Shown: positions 16,410 to 24,660, numbered from the stretch's first letter. The stretch: DNA of 64,000 nucleotides from JBOGUF01 sp050696075 (GCA_050696075.1 JBOGUF010000126.1:1-64000); one strand, 5' to 3'. The notes: generated from the letters alone by a model not told the origin. Numbers and translations are program-made.

Positions 16410-18337
16410 TGGCGCCTCAACCCTACCTCATCGCCGTCGCCATCGGCCCGGTTCAGGACTTCATCGCCGCCAGCCGCAAGACGCGGGATCTGTGGTTCGG
16501 CTCGATGCTGCTCAGCAAGGCCGCCCGTGCCGCCGCCGTCCAGTTGCGGCACGAAGGAGCTACGCTCATCTTCCCCGACCTGCCCGCCGATTCGGCGGAC
16601 CCGGAAGCGCCCATCCCCAACAAGCTCCTGGCTATCCTCCCTGCCGACAAGGCACCGGCGGTTGTCGCCAAGCAGGTCCAGGACGCCGCCCGCCAGGTGC
16701 TCCTCGGTTACGTCAAGACGGTCCAGGGGAAGTTGGACAAGCCGGGTGCCCCGCCACTTGTGAATTGGCAGCTCGTGCATGCTCAGATCGGCCGGTTCGA
16801 GAAGGATCGGTGTCTGGACGATCGCTTCCTCGAGTTCTACGCCGCCTGGGTTCCGGTCGACCCGGATGACAAGGTCAGCTATTCCACGGGCCGGACGCGC
16901 GTCGAGCATCTGCTTGCCGGTCGCAAGGCCCTGCGCGGCTTCGACCGCGCGCCCGACATTTGGGACTCCTTCGATGAACGACCATCCGATCCGAGCGACC
17001 GAGGCGCGGCCAAGAGCTCGCTCGATCCCAGCCGGGAGACGGTCTTCCAGAAGCGGGGCAAACCCGTTTCCGCCGACAACACGCTGGACGAGAACGACCG
17101 CCGCCGCCTCAACGTCAAGGGCGGCGAGCAACTCGACGGCATCTCCCTGATCAAGCGCCACGGCGAGGCCCGCCGCTTCGTCTCCGTCTCCCGCGTTGCC
17201 ATCGACCCCTTCATCCGGCGGCTGGATGACGCGGCGCGGGCCAACCTCAGAAAACTGGCGGCGCCGTTGGTTGGCACGCGCGCGGTCGAAGTCGAACGAC
17301 TCGACCGGCAAAGCGGCCTCGCTCATTACAACGCCTTCCCCCACGACACGCAATTGTTCTACGACCCAGGAGCGCGCGACGAAGAGGTGCCGGAGGACAA
17401 GAAGCAGGAGGCGCAAGCCTTTTACGACGCCGCCCGCGCCGCCCGGCCGCCAGACGTTGGCGAGTTCCCTGTCCACGTCGCTGTCCTCGCCGCCGATGGC
17501 GACCACATGGGCAAGGCGATCGGCCAGCGGGAAACGGTGGATGAGCACAGGGAACTGTCGGCCCGCCTGGCGCGCTTTGCCACCGAGGCGCACCGCATCG
17601 TCGCCAAATACCACGGCGCGCTGATCTACAGCGGCGGCGACGACGTCCTCGCCTTCCTCCCCCTCGACACCGCCCTCTGCTGCGCCGACGAGTTACGCAC
17701 CCGGTTTGCCGAGATCGTCAACGAGGGCAAGCCGACGGACGGCGAAGACGTCAGCCTCTCCGTCGGCATCGCGATCGGCCACTACAGCGAGCACCTGCAA
17801 AACCTGCTCGACTGGGCGCGCGAGGCCGAGCGGGTTGCGAAGCGGCCGGACGAGCAACGCCCCAAAGGGCGCAATGCCCTCGCCGTCGCCATGCACACCC
17901 GCACCGCCGGCGCGACGGGCACGACCGTGACCCACTCCTGGGACGACGACCCCGTCACGACCCGCTGGCTGAGGTGGATCGACTGGCATCGCCGCGACGC
18001 CATCCCCGACGGCGCCGCCTACGAGCTGCGGGATCTGGTTCAGAAGGATCTGCGGGCCATGGACGCGGCGCTGGTGACCGACCAGCGTTTCCGTGCCATG
18101 GATGGCGCGAACCGGAGCCTGCTCGAACTGGAAGTCAGGCGCATCCTGGAGCGCAAGCAGCCGCGCGGCACGAAGAAGCTTCGTGAGGAGGAGATCGCGT
18201 ACCTTCTGCGATGCAGCGACAACACGATCCACGGTCTGGAACGTCTGGTCGACGAACTGATCGTCGCCCGGCACTTCGCCGAGGTTGTCGGCGTGGCGCG
18301 CGGCGCGTGGCAGAAGGGAGAGGTTTTATGTCGGTGA
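16409..18337 (+). CDS. cmr2: Type III-B CRISPR Cas10/Cmr2 with cyclase site
   Basis: 642 aa. It opens with YLIAVAIGPVQDFIAASRKTRDLWFGSMLLS, the first palm-like domain; the HD nuclease domain found at the N-terminus of many Cas10 proteins is absent. The second palm holds SGGDDVLAF with GGDD at residues 409-412, the oligoadenylate-synthase site. Known: target RNA binding switches on synthesis of cyclic oligoadenylates from ATP. Lack of HD implies defence through the second messenger and target-RNA cutting, not through Cas10 ssDNA cutting. Overlaps cmr3 by 10 bp. Confidence 0.92.
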   Translation: MAPQPYLIAVAIGPVQDFIAASRKTRDLWFGSMLLSKAARAAAVQLRHEGATLIFPDLPADSADPEAPIPNKLLAILPADKAPAVVAKQVQDAARQVLLGYVKTVQGKLDKPGAPPLVNWQLVHAQIGRFEKDRCLDDRFLEFYAAWVPVDPDDKVSYSTGRTRVEHLLAGRKALRGFDRAPDIWDSFDERPSDPSDRGAAKSSLDPSRETVFQKRGKPVSADNTLDENDRRRLNVKGGEQLDGISLIKRHGEARRFVSVSRVAIDPFIRRLDDAARANLRKLAAPLVGTRAVEVERLDRQSGLAHYNAFPHDTQLFYDPGARDEEVPEDKKQEAQAFYDAARAARPPDVGEFPVHVAVLAADGDHMGKAIGQRETVDEHRELSARLARFATEAHRIVAKYHGALIYSGGDDVLAFLPLDTALCCADELRTRFAEIVNEGKPTDGEDVSLSVGIAIGHYSEHLQNLLDWAREAERVAKRPDEQRPKGRNALAVAMHTRTAGATGTTVTHSWDDDPVTTRWLRWIDWHRRDAIPDGAAYELRDLVQKDLRAMDAALVTDQRFRAMDGANRSLLELEVRRILERKQPRGTKKLREEEIAYLLRCSDNTIHGLERLVDELIVARHFAEVVGVARGAWQKGEVLCR

Positions 18338-19677
18338 CAACCAACGCCGCGCCCCCCACGACCCTGTTGCTCCGCCCCCGCGACCCGATCATCCTCCGCG
18401 ACGCCCGCCCCTTCTCGACCGACCCCGGCGCGCGGGCCTTCACCCTCGACTGGCCGCTGCCGAGCACGATCGCCGGCGCCTTGCGCACCCACATCGGCAC
18501 GGCGAGCGGTGTCGATTGGACCAACCCGGCCGCCCGCGCGCGGGCGCTCGGCATCGCCATCCGCGGCGCCTTCCTCGTCGACCGCGTGCAGGACGGCGAC
18601 CCCTGGACTCCCTACTTTCCCGCCCCCGCCGACGCCGTCGTCTATCGACCGGAGGACGAGGGCGGCAAGGACGGCGAGGACGGCGAGGACGGCGAGGACG
18701 GCAAGGACGAGGAGCCACGGGTCATGCGCCTTTGGCCCGACGAGTCGCTGGCGGACGACGAGGCGGCGGGCTGCGACATGCCGACCGTGAACGACCTCAA
18801 GCTCCTACCCATGACGGTCGAACGCGACGAGAAGCCGGAGCCCGGCTACCATTTCTGGTCATTGAAGGACACCATCGCCTGGCTGATTGGGGGGGACGGC
18901 CTGCCGACACGGCATCGCACCCATATCGAGCAGGAGTTGCGCGTCCACGTCGCCGTCTCCGGCGACACCCTGACCTCCGTCGAGGGCCGCCTCTTCGCCA
19001 CCACCGGCCTCGCCTTCAGCCCCGCCTCCCGGCCGCGCTGGAAGGAGCACCCGGAGAGCGCCATCCTCTGCGGCGTCGGCCTTCCCGCGGGGTCGAGGAT
19101 CGAGGCGTGGACGCCGCAACCCGCCTTCCTCCCCCTCGGCGGCGAGCGGCGTCAGGCGCGGCTAACGGGCGCGGACCAGATCGACCTCGACCCCTGGACC
19201 ATCCCACCGGAGTTGGTGCAGGCATTGGAGGGAGAGACGCGCTTGCGCCTCCAACTCGTGACCCCCGCCATCTTCCGCACCGGCTGGTGCCCCGGCTGGC
19301 TCACCCAGCGCCACCGCGACCGCAACCCGGCGCAGATCAACGGCCTGGGCTTAAAACTCCGCGCCGCCGCCGTCGGCCGCCGCGTCCCGATCAGCGGCTG
19401 GGATCTCACCAACGGCTGCGAAAAGCCGGTCCGCTACGCCGCCCCGGCCGGCAGCGTCTACTTCTTCGACGTAGCGGAACCATTGACCGCGGAGCGGATC
19501 ACGAAGCTCTGGCTCGCGCCGCTCTCCGATGGGGTCTACAACCGCGAAGACGGATTCGGCCTGGTCGTTCCCGGCGTCTGGAACACGTCAGGCGCTAGGG
19601 CTTCGTTGTCAACCCTAACGCCTTCAACGAAAGGAGGACGCACGTGGCCGGACGCATGCTCTACATCCGGGCGCTGA
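18328..19677 (+). CDS. cmr3: Type III-B CRISPR RAMP protein Cmr3
   Basis: 449 aa from ATG 18328, with GGGAG upstream. LLLRPRDPIILRDARPFS followed by WPLPSTIAGALRTHIG is the Cmr3 N-terminus; the C-terminal glycine-rich DGVYNREDGFGLVVPGVW is also typical. Cmr3 binds the crRNA 5' tag beside Cas10. An insert of about 12 residues (GKDGEDGEDGEDGKDEE) is encoded by 9-bp units of the GGCGAGGAC type also found between genes here. The last ~25 residues, overlapping cmr4, look non-conserved. Confidence 0.88.
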   Translation: MSVTTNAAPPTTLLLRPRDPIILRDARPFSTDPGARAFTLDWPLPSTIAGALRTHIGTASGVDWTNPAARARALGIAIRGAFLVDRVQDGDPWTPYFPAPADAVVYRPEDEGGKDGEDGEDGEDGKDEEPRVMRLWPDESLADDEAAGCDMPTVNDLKLLPMTVERDEKPEPGYHFWSLKDTIAWLIGGDGLPTRHRTHIEQELRVHVAVSGDTLTSVEGRLFATTGLAFSPASRPRWKEHPESAILCGVGLPAGSRIEAWTPQPAFLPLGGERRQARLTGADQIDLDPWTIPPELVQALEGETRLRLQLVTPAIFRTGWCPGWLTQRHRDRNPAQINGLGLKLRAAAVGRRVPISGWDLTNGCEKPVRYAAPAGSVYFFDVAEPLTAERITKLWLAPLSDGVYNREDGFGLVVPGVWNTSGARASLSTLTPSTKGGRTWPDACSTSGR

Positions 19678-20546
19678 GCCCGATCCACAGCGGCACGGGT
19701 CAATCGACCGGGGTCATCGACCTGCCGGTGGCCCGCGAAAAGATTACCGATTGGCCGTATCTGCCCGGCTCCAGCCTGAAGGGCGTCCTCCGCGACGCCT
19801 GCGACCCCGGTGGAGACTTTGACGAAAAGAATCCACGGCCGTTCGACCGCGCCTTCGGTCCGCCGACCAATTTCGCCGACAAATACGCCGGCGCCCTCAC
19901 CTTCTGCGACGCCCACCTGCTCTGCTTGCCGGTCCGCAGCTTCTACGGCGCCTTCGCCTGGATCACCTGCCCCTTGGCCCTCGATCGTTGGAAAGAGGAT
20001 GCGGCGGCTGCCCGCGCGGCGCTGACTGTCACTGTGCCCGGTGCACCGCCTGCCGACCATCTCCTCCTTGCCCCCTCGACCAAGCTCACGGGCGGCGGCG
20101 ACAAGGTCTACCTGGAAGACCTCGATCTGACGCGGGAGGACGATGCCGAGCGCCAGCAGGCGGCCGCGGCGGTCGCCGCGACGATCGCGTCCGCCGTCTT
20201 CCCCGACGCGGCGTGGCAAACCACCTTCGTCGAGCGCTTCGGCATCGTCGGCGACGACCTCTTCACCGCGCTGACCCTGACCGGCACCGAGGTCGCGGCG
20301 CGCATCGTCCTCAGCGACGCCTCGAAGACGGTCGAGAACCTCTGGTACGAAGAGGCCGTGCCGGCCCAGGCGATCTTCGCCGCGCCGGTCCTGGCGGAGT
20401 CGCGCTTGCTCAATGGCGCGGAGCCCTGGACGCTCTTCACGGCCCCGCTCACAGACCCTCGCCAAATCGGCGGCAACGCCAGCGTCGGCCGTGGTCTGGC
20501 TTGGCTCCGCCTCTCGCCCAATGGCGCCGATGGAGGAACGGCATGA
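19644..20546 (+). CDS. cmr4: Type III-B CRISPR backbone RAMP nuclease Cmr4
   Basis: 300 aa. GTG 19644 has AAGGAGG 6 nt upstream. LYIRALSPIHSGTGQSTGVIDLPVAREK and WPYLPGSSLKGVLRDACD are the Cmr4 RAMP signature. Cmr4 forms the backbone filament and cuts target RNA every 6 nt; the catalytic Asp is expected in the loop near VIDLPVAREK. The gene overlaps cmr3 by 34 bp and cmr5 by 4 bp. Confidence 0.9.
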   Translation: MAGRMLYIRALSPIHSGTGQSTGVIDLPVAREKITDWPYLPGSSLKGVLRDACDPGGDFDEKNPRPFDRAFGPPTNFADKYAGALTFCDAHLLCLPVRSFYGAFAWITCPLALDRWKEDAAAARAALTVTVPGAPPADHLLLAPSTKLTGGGDKVYLEDLDLTREDDAERQQAAAAVAATIASAVFPDAAWQTTFVERFGIVGDDLFTALTLTGTEVAARIVLSDASKTVENLWYEEAVPAQAIFAAPVLAESRLLNGAEPWTLFTAPLTDPRQIGGNASVGRGLAWLRLSPNGADGGTA

Positions 20547-20932
20547 CCCGCCAACAGCAGGATCTCGCGCGCGCACTCGATCACATCAGCCAGTTAGAGG
20601 ATGACGAAACGCTCCGCAAGACCTACGGCAGCCTCTGCCACGGGTTCCCCATCCTCATTCGCACCAACGGCCTCTGCCAAACCCTGGCCTTCTGCTTCGA
20701 GAAGAAGAGCGGCGACGATGTCCGCGCCCGCGCCTATCAGCGCCTCTGGTCGCACATTGCGGCGACGCTCGGCCACCAGAACGAGGCAACGCTGCTCAAC
20801 CACGTCCGCCAGGTCTCGAACGCCGAGTACCTCTTCTACACCCGCCGCCTGATGGAAGCCTGGGTCTACTACAAACGCTTCGCCGTGTCGCTCCTCGGCG
20901 TCACGGCCGGCGAGCAGGACGTGCAGCCATGA
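20543..20932 (+). CDS. cmr5: Type III-B CRISPR small subunit Cmr5
   Basis: 129 aa from ATG 20543 (GGAGG just upstream). All-helical, beginning TRQQQDLARALDHISQL, with YGSLCHGFPILIRTNGLCQTLAFCFEKK, the Cmr5 core. Cmr5 makes the second filament that lies along the target RNA. The 4-bp overlaps at both ends point to translational coupling. Confidence 0.9.
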   Translation: MTRQQQDLARALDHISQLEDDETLRKTYGSLCHGFPILIRTNGLCQTLAFCFEKKSGDDVRARAYQRLWSHIAATLGHQNEATLLNHVRQVSNAEYLFYTRRLMEAWVYYKRFAVSLLGVTAGEQDVQP

Positions 20933-21888
20933 CCGACTCGTATCGCTCCAGACTCGGGCCGGTCGTGACCGGCAATGATGCCGTCGACAACCCCGGCCTC
21001 GTCCTCGATCGCTACCAGCGCAGGACGCGTGGCGATGCGAAGGCGATGGAGACCTTTCTCAACCGCGTCTGCGCCTCCCCGCCGTCGCGGATCTATCAGG
21101 ACGCCTACAACGATTGGCGGGAGACCATCCTCGCGCTCTCCGGCGTCCGCGCGCGGGAGTTCAAAGCCACGTCCCGGCTGATTGTCGGCCTCGGCAACGA
21201 GAGCGTCCGCGAAACCGGCATTTCGCTCCTAAAGCCATACGGCGTACCCTATCTGCCGGGTTCCGCCCTCAAAGGCCTGGCGCAGCGGTACGCCGACGCC
21301 CATCTGGACACCGCCCAGCGCGCGTACCTGGCGTATCTCTTCGGCGCGCACGAATCCGCCGCCTACCTAACCTACTTCGACGCCTGGTATATCCCCGGTT
21401 CGGCCCAAGCGGACCACCCGCTCTGCCGCGACGTCATCACCGTCCACCACCCGCGCTACTACAACGCGCGGGAACCGGACCGTCGCGCCCCATGGGACCT
21501 CGACGACCCAACCCCCGTCCCCTTCCTCAGCGCCACCGGCCGCTACCTCGTCACCGTCCGGGGGCCGGACCAAGACCGGCGTTGGGCTGAGGAAGCACTC
21601 AAGGTGATCACCCGCGCCCTGGCCGATTGGGGCATCGGCGGCAAAACCTCCAGCGGCTACGGCCGGATGACGGCGGTGATTGACACCGGCGGGCTGATGG
21701 CTGCCATCGCGGCGCTCGGGTCGCAAGAGGCCGCGCGTGGTGCCCTCAGCCAACTGTTCGGGCAGGTCACGGCCTTGCCCGCGGATCAGCAGGAAACCGC
21801 GGCGAAGGCGCTCTACGCCAAGCTCCAGGCGTTCGGCCTGCATACCTTGCCGCTTGGCGGCGTGCTGAGAAAGAGGGCCAATCTATGA
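20929..21888 (+). CDS. cmr6: Type III-B CRISPR RAMP protein Cmr6
   Basis: 319 aa from ATG 20929. RLIVGLGNESVRETGISL followed by YGVPYLPGSALKGLAQRY is the Cmr6 RAMP motif; near the C-terminus WGIGGKTSSGYGRM is the glycine-rich loop. Cmr6 sits near Cmr1 at the crRNA 3' side. Overlaps cmr5 (ATGA) and csx15 (ATGA). Confidence 0.9.
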   Translation: MTDSYRSRLGPVVTGNDAVDNPGLVLDRYQRRTRGDAKAMETFLNRVCASPPSRIYQDAYNDWRETILALSGVRAREFKATSRLIVGLGNESVRETGISLLKPYGVPYLPGSALKGLAQRYADAHLDTAQRAYLAYLFGAHESAAYLTYFDAWYIPGSAQADHPLCRDVITVHHPRYYNAREPDRRAPWDLDDPTPVPFLSATGRYLVTVRGPDQDRRWAEEALKVITRALADWGIGGKTSSGYGRMTAVIDTGGLMAAIAALGSQEAARGALSQLFGQVTALPADQQETAAKALYAKLQAFGLHTLPLGGVLRKRANL

Positions 21889-22274
21889 TCGTCGTCAACT
21901 TCAGCCACCCGCTCACCGAAGCGCAGCGGGCACAAATCGCCGAGCGAACCGGCGCCTCGGTCGAACGCGTCATCGACGTGCCGACCCACTTCGACGACGC
22001 CACCTCCTACGCCGATCAGGCGCCCGCCCTCGTCGCCGCCGCCAGCCTGACCGCCGCCGAGTGGCAAACCCTGCCCCTGCTCATCAACCCGCCCGCCTTC
22101 GCCCCCGTTGCCGCCGCCCTCCTCGCCTCCCTGCATGGCCTGATCGGCCACTTCCCCAGCGTCATTCGGATACGCCCCGTCCGCGCCGCCGGCCCGCCGA
22201 CGTTCGAGGTGGCGGAGATCATGAACTTGCAGGCTGTGCGTGACCAGGTCCGGTCTCAGAGAGGAGCATTATGA
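21885..22274 (+). CDS. csx15: CRISPR-associated protein Csx15
   Basis: 129 aa. MIVVNFSHPLTEAQRAQI at the start, EWQTLPLLINPPAFAPVAAALLASLHGLIGHFP in the middle and FEVAEIMNLQAVRDQ at the end are characteristic of Csx15, a small Rossmann-like protein found in type III loci, often in Chloroflexota. As far as I recall, Csx15 has recently been grouped with ring-nuclease-type accessory proteins that bind or degrade cyclic oligoadenylates. Translationally coupled between cmr6 and the SAVED gene, so it is made in step with the likely effector. Confidence 0.8.
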   Translation: MIVVNFSHPLTEAQRAQIAERTGASVERVIDVPTHFDDATSYADQAPALVAAASLTAAEWQTLPLLINPPAFAPVAAALLASLHGLIGHFPSVIRIRPVRAAGPPTFEVAEIMNLQAVRDQVRSQRGAL

Positions 22275-22807
22275 TGGGAGGTGCATGGGACGGTTTCTTG
22301 AATGTCGTGACCAACATCGCCAATGTCCTGGCGATCCTCTCGTTCGCGGTCTGGCTGTTCTCGGCCCATCAGTTCTGGAAGCAGAAAAAGGAGTACGAGA
22401 AGCGTCTCGGATTCATTGGCCAGAGAGTCGGAGGCCGCCCGATCGCGCTCGCCGTCGGACTCGGTGGGAGTATCAGAGGACAGGTTGAAGCGTATCTCGC
22501 CGACGAGGAGACGGACATCCTAGTCGAGGAGATCGTTCACGAGGGCTTCGTTCCCCATGAAGAGTTTCCCAATGTCCTCCAACAGGTGCGGGACCACAAA
22601 GCCGAGTTCACTCGCGTAGGAGTTACCGACCTGCACCTCTTCTACAAGGGACCGGTCAGCCTCGCGGTGGCAATCGGCGCGATTCTCAACAACTGGGCTC
22701 CGACCACGGTCTATAACCAGATTGAGCATCCGACTACCGGCCTTCTCACGTATCGCAAAGATGTTGTGATCAGCCGAGGTACGAGCGTGGGCATGCCGCG
22801 CCAGTGA
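22271..22807 (+). CDS. Membrane-anchored SAVED-domain protein (TM-SAVED)
   Basis: 178 aa. ATG 22271 or 22274, with GAGGAG at 22261-22266. One TM helix (residues ~9-31, FLNVVTNIANVLAILSFAVWLF), a charged helix (KQKKEYEKRL), then a compact domain: RPIALAVGLGGSIRGQV (56-72) and DLHLFYKGPVSLAVAIGAIL (120-139), followed by APTTVYNQI. The last segment matches the SAVED core (hydrophobic strand, F, GP, AxAxG, then a VY strand). SAVED domains bind cyclic nucleotides made by CBASS or type III CRISPR enzymes. Last gene of the cmr operon, overlapping csx15. Inferred: senses cyclic oligoadenylate and acts at the membrane. No enzymatic domain is fused. Confidence 0.72.
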   Translation: MMGGAWDGFLNVVTNIANVLAILSFAVWLFSAHQFWKQKKEYEKRLGFIGQRVGGRPIALAVGLGGSIRGQVEAYLADEETDILVEEIVHEGFVPHEEFPNVLQQVRDHKAEFTRVGVTDLHLFYKGPVSLAVAIGAILNNWAPTTVYNQIEHPTTGLLTYRKDVVISRGTSVGMPRQ

Positions 22808-22818
22808 TCCATCGTTCC

Positions 22819-22915
22819 GCGGCGTTGAAACGCCGCGCTCAACCGACGAAGCCCCTCCGGGGCTGAGGGCCGTACGGTGATTTCCACAGCCCCGGAGGGG
22901 CTTCGTCGGTTGAGC
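22819..22915. repeat. Dispersed repeat with 28-bp perfect inverted arms after the cmr operon
   Basis: Arms 22837-22864 and 22888-22915 are exact complements and share the core CTCAACCGACGAAGCCC. A small hairpin (GCGGCGTT/AACGCCGC, 22819-22836) adjoins the left arm. A single-arm relative is at 30287-30338. It would form a very strong RNA hairpin and may stop cmr transcription before cas1. Confidence 0.8.
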
Positions 22916-22941
22916 CCGCGGATTCATCCCCGGGCACTCGG

Positions 22942-22970
22942 CCCCAACCCCTAACTCCTGACTCCTTCGC
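22942..22970. repeat. Degenerate heptanucleotide repeat upstream of cas1
   Basis: Units CCCCAAC, CCCTAAC, TCCTGAC, TCCTTCG with 7-bp period end 10 bp before the cas1 start codon. Confidence 0.5.
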
Positions 22971-22980
22971 CGGAGCCGCC

Positions 22981-23979
22981 ATGCCCAACCTCTACGTCAC
23001 CGAACCCGGCGCCCGCCTCGAAACGGAGGCCGGCCAGCTCCTGGTCACCAAGCACGGCGAGCTCCTCCTCGCCGTGCCGGCCGCGCGGGTCGACGAGGTC
23101 GTCCTGGTCGGCCACGCGGGCGTCACCACCCCCGCCCTCGGTCTCCTCCTCGACCGCGGCATCGGCCTGGTGCTGCTCACCACCGGGGGGCGCTTCCGTG
23201 GGCGGCTCGTGGCCAACCGCGCGGTCCCCGTCGACCTCCGGCGCGCGCAGTACCGCCGCGCCGAGGACCCCGCCTTCTGCCTCGCGCTCAGCCGCGCCAT
23301 CGCCGCCGGCAAGATCCGCAACGCCCGCACCCTCCTCCTGCGCCTCGACGAGACGAACACGGACCCGCCCACCCTGGCCGCGGTCCGCGAGATGGCCGCG
23401 CTCGAAGACGCCCTCCCCGCCGCCGAAACCCTGGCCGCCATCATGGGTATCGAGGGACGGGCCGCCCGCCGCACCTTTGCCGTCCTTGGTCGCGCCCTCC
23501 GTCCGCCCTGGGTGCTGCCGCGGCGCGCCCGCCGCCCGCCGCCCGACCCGGTCAACGCCCTCCTTTCCCTGCTCTACACCCTCCTCCACGAGAGCTGCTA
23601 CGCGGCCGTCGAGGCGGTCGGGCTCGACCCGTATTGCGGCTACCTCCACCAACCGCGCGCCGGCCGCGCCGCCCTCGCGCTCGACCTAATGGAGGAGTTT
23701 CGCCCCGTCATCGCCGATTCGGTGATGCTCACCCTGCTCAACAAGCGCATCCTCTCCCCGGACGACTTCGAACCCGGCGACCCGGCCGACGGCGTCCGCC
23801 TGACCCGCGAGGGTTGGCGCCACGTCGCCACGCAGTACACCAAGCGTCTCCAAACCCGCATTCGCCCGCCCGGCCTCGCCCGTCAGACCACCTACCAGAA
23901 GCTGCTCGAAATCCAAGCCCGCGGCCTGAAGCGCGCCATCGTCGAGGACGTCCCCTATGTGCCGTTTCGCGCCAAATGA
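22981..23979 (+). CDS. cas1: CRISPR integrase Cas1
   Basis: 332 aa from ATG 22981 (GGAG 5 nt upstream). N-terminal beta domain, then the helical nuclease domain. Catalytic residues by pattern: E158 in MGIEGRAARR, H223 in CGYLHQPRAGR, D235 in LALDLMEEFRP. Cas1 integrates new spacers together with Cas2. It is separate from the cmr operon (173 bp, with a strong inverted repeat between) and is not fused to the reverse transcriptase found 1.1 kb downstream. The array lies between cas1 and cas2. Confidence 0.93.
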   Translation: MPNLYVTEPGARLETEAGQLLVTKHGELLLAVPAARVDEVVLVGHAGVTTPALGLLLDRGIGLVLLTTGGRFRGRLVANRAVPVDLRRAQYRRAEDPAFCLALSRAIAAGKIRNARTLLLRLDETNTDPPTLAAVREMAALEDALPAAETLAAIMGIEGRAARRTFAVLGRALRPPWVLPRRARRPPPDPVNALLSLLYTLLHESCYAAVEAVGLDPYCGYLHQPRAGRAALALDLMEEFRPVIADSVMLTLLNKRILSPDDFEPGDPADGVRLTREGWRHVATQYTKRLQTRIRPPGLARQTTYQKLLEIQARGLKRAIVEDVPYVPFRAK

Positions 23980-24129
23980 CGAGCGCCCGCAATCTGGAAA
24001 TCTGGAGGTCATCGCTGCCTTTCGTGTATCCTGCCGGTAATGATCGGCGCCGAGTCACGCGGCGCCGCCCGCGCGCTCAGTTGGGACGGCCACCATGACC
24101 ACGATCCGGCAGCGGATCGCCAGCCGGAG

Positions 24130-24181
24130 ATGCTCGGAAGCCAAAACCCGCATGGAACCGCCGGTTTTGGCTTCCGAGCAT
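24130..24181. repeat. 19-bp perfect inverted repeat in the leader region
   Basis: Arms at 24130-24148 and 24163-24181, beginning ATGCTCGGAAGCC, with a 14-nt loop. The half motif recurs at 24209 and 24314, so the region holds a small family of sites. Confidence 0.7.
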
Positions 24182-24376
24182 CGCGTCCGGACACCGTCCA
24201 CGCACGCGATGCTCGGAAAGAGCGAAATCTGGCGTCGCCACGCGTTTTTTGCGCCGTCCGCCGAAACCATCCGAGGGCGAGCAGAGCCATTTTACCGATC
24301 GGAGATCGCCGATGCTCGGAAGCCATTGTTCCCCTACGACTCCTCGTGGACCAATCCCAGCGCGAGCCACCAGGAC

Positions 24377-24404
24377 TTGCGTTTTCGGCAGAATCGGCTA
24401 GCAT
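24377..24404 (+). promoter_or_regulatory. Candidate promoter of the CRISPR array
   Basis: TTGCGT (24377-24382), 16-bp spacer, TAGCAT (24399-24404). Predicted start about 24411, at the first repeat. Confidence 0.4.
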
Positions 24405-24407
24405 AGG

Positions 24408-24652
24408 ATTGCGCGTGGCTCGTTAGTCGCGCGGATTGAAACCCCGATCCGGGATGGGGATAACGGTTGGATCACCGTATTGCGCGTGGCTCGTTAGTCG
24501 CGCGGATTGAAACGCCAGGTACTTTGCGAAGGAAGTACTTCTTCCATCATTGCGCGTGGCTCGTTAGTCGCGCGGATCGCGTGACCGTCACCCTGCACTG
24601 GATCGCGGGGCCAACATGTTGCGCGTGGCTCGTTAGTCGCGCGGATCGCGTG
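24408..24652 (+). CRISPR. Short type III CRISPR array: 4 repeats, 3 spacers
   Basis: 35-nt repeats at 24408-24442, 24479-24513, 24549-24583 and 24618-24652. Repeats 1 and 2 start ATTGCGCGTGGCTCG and end ATTGAAAC, the usual 8-nt crRNA tag of type III/I systems, so the array reads left to right with the leader at left. Repeats 3 and 4 keep the first 29 nt (repeat 4 starts with G) but both end CGCGTG instead of TGAAAC. Spacers: 24443-24478 (36 nt), 24514-24548 (35 nt), 24584-24617 (34 nt). No cas6 is present in the window. Confidence 0.93.
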
Positions 24653-24660
24653 TGCATGGT

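Larger units (their letters stand above)
23980..24407. other. Gene-free stretch between cas1 and the array (leader)
   Basis: No supported gene on either strand. Four copies of a 10-bp core ATGCTCGGAA occur at 24130, 24172 (inverted), 24209 and 24314, two of them in a long inverted repeat. The last 130 bp are the likely CRISPR leader. Confidence 0.6.

Noticed and set aside
24077..24404. Frames on both strands in the cas1-array gap
   Set aside because: They repeat a MLGSQN/SEAKTR-type peptide only because of the ATGCTCGGAA repeats; not a protein family.
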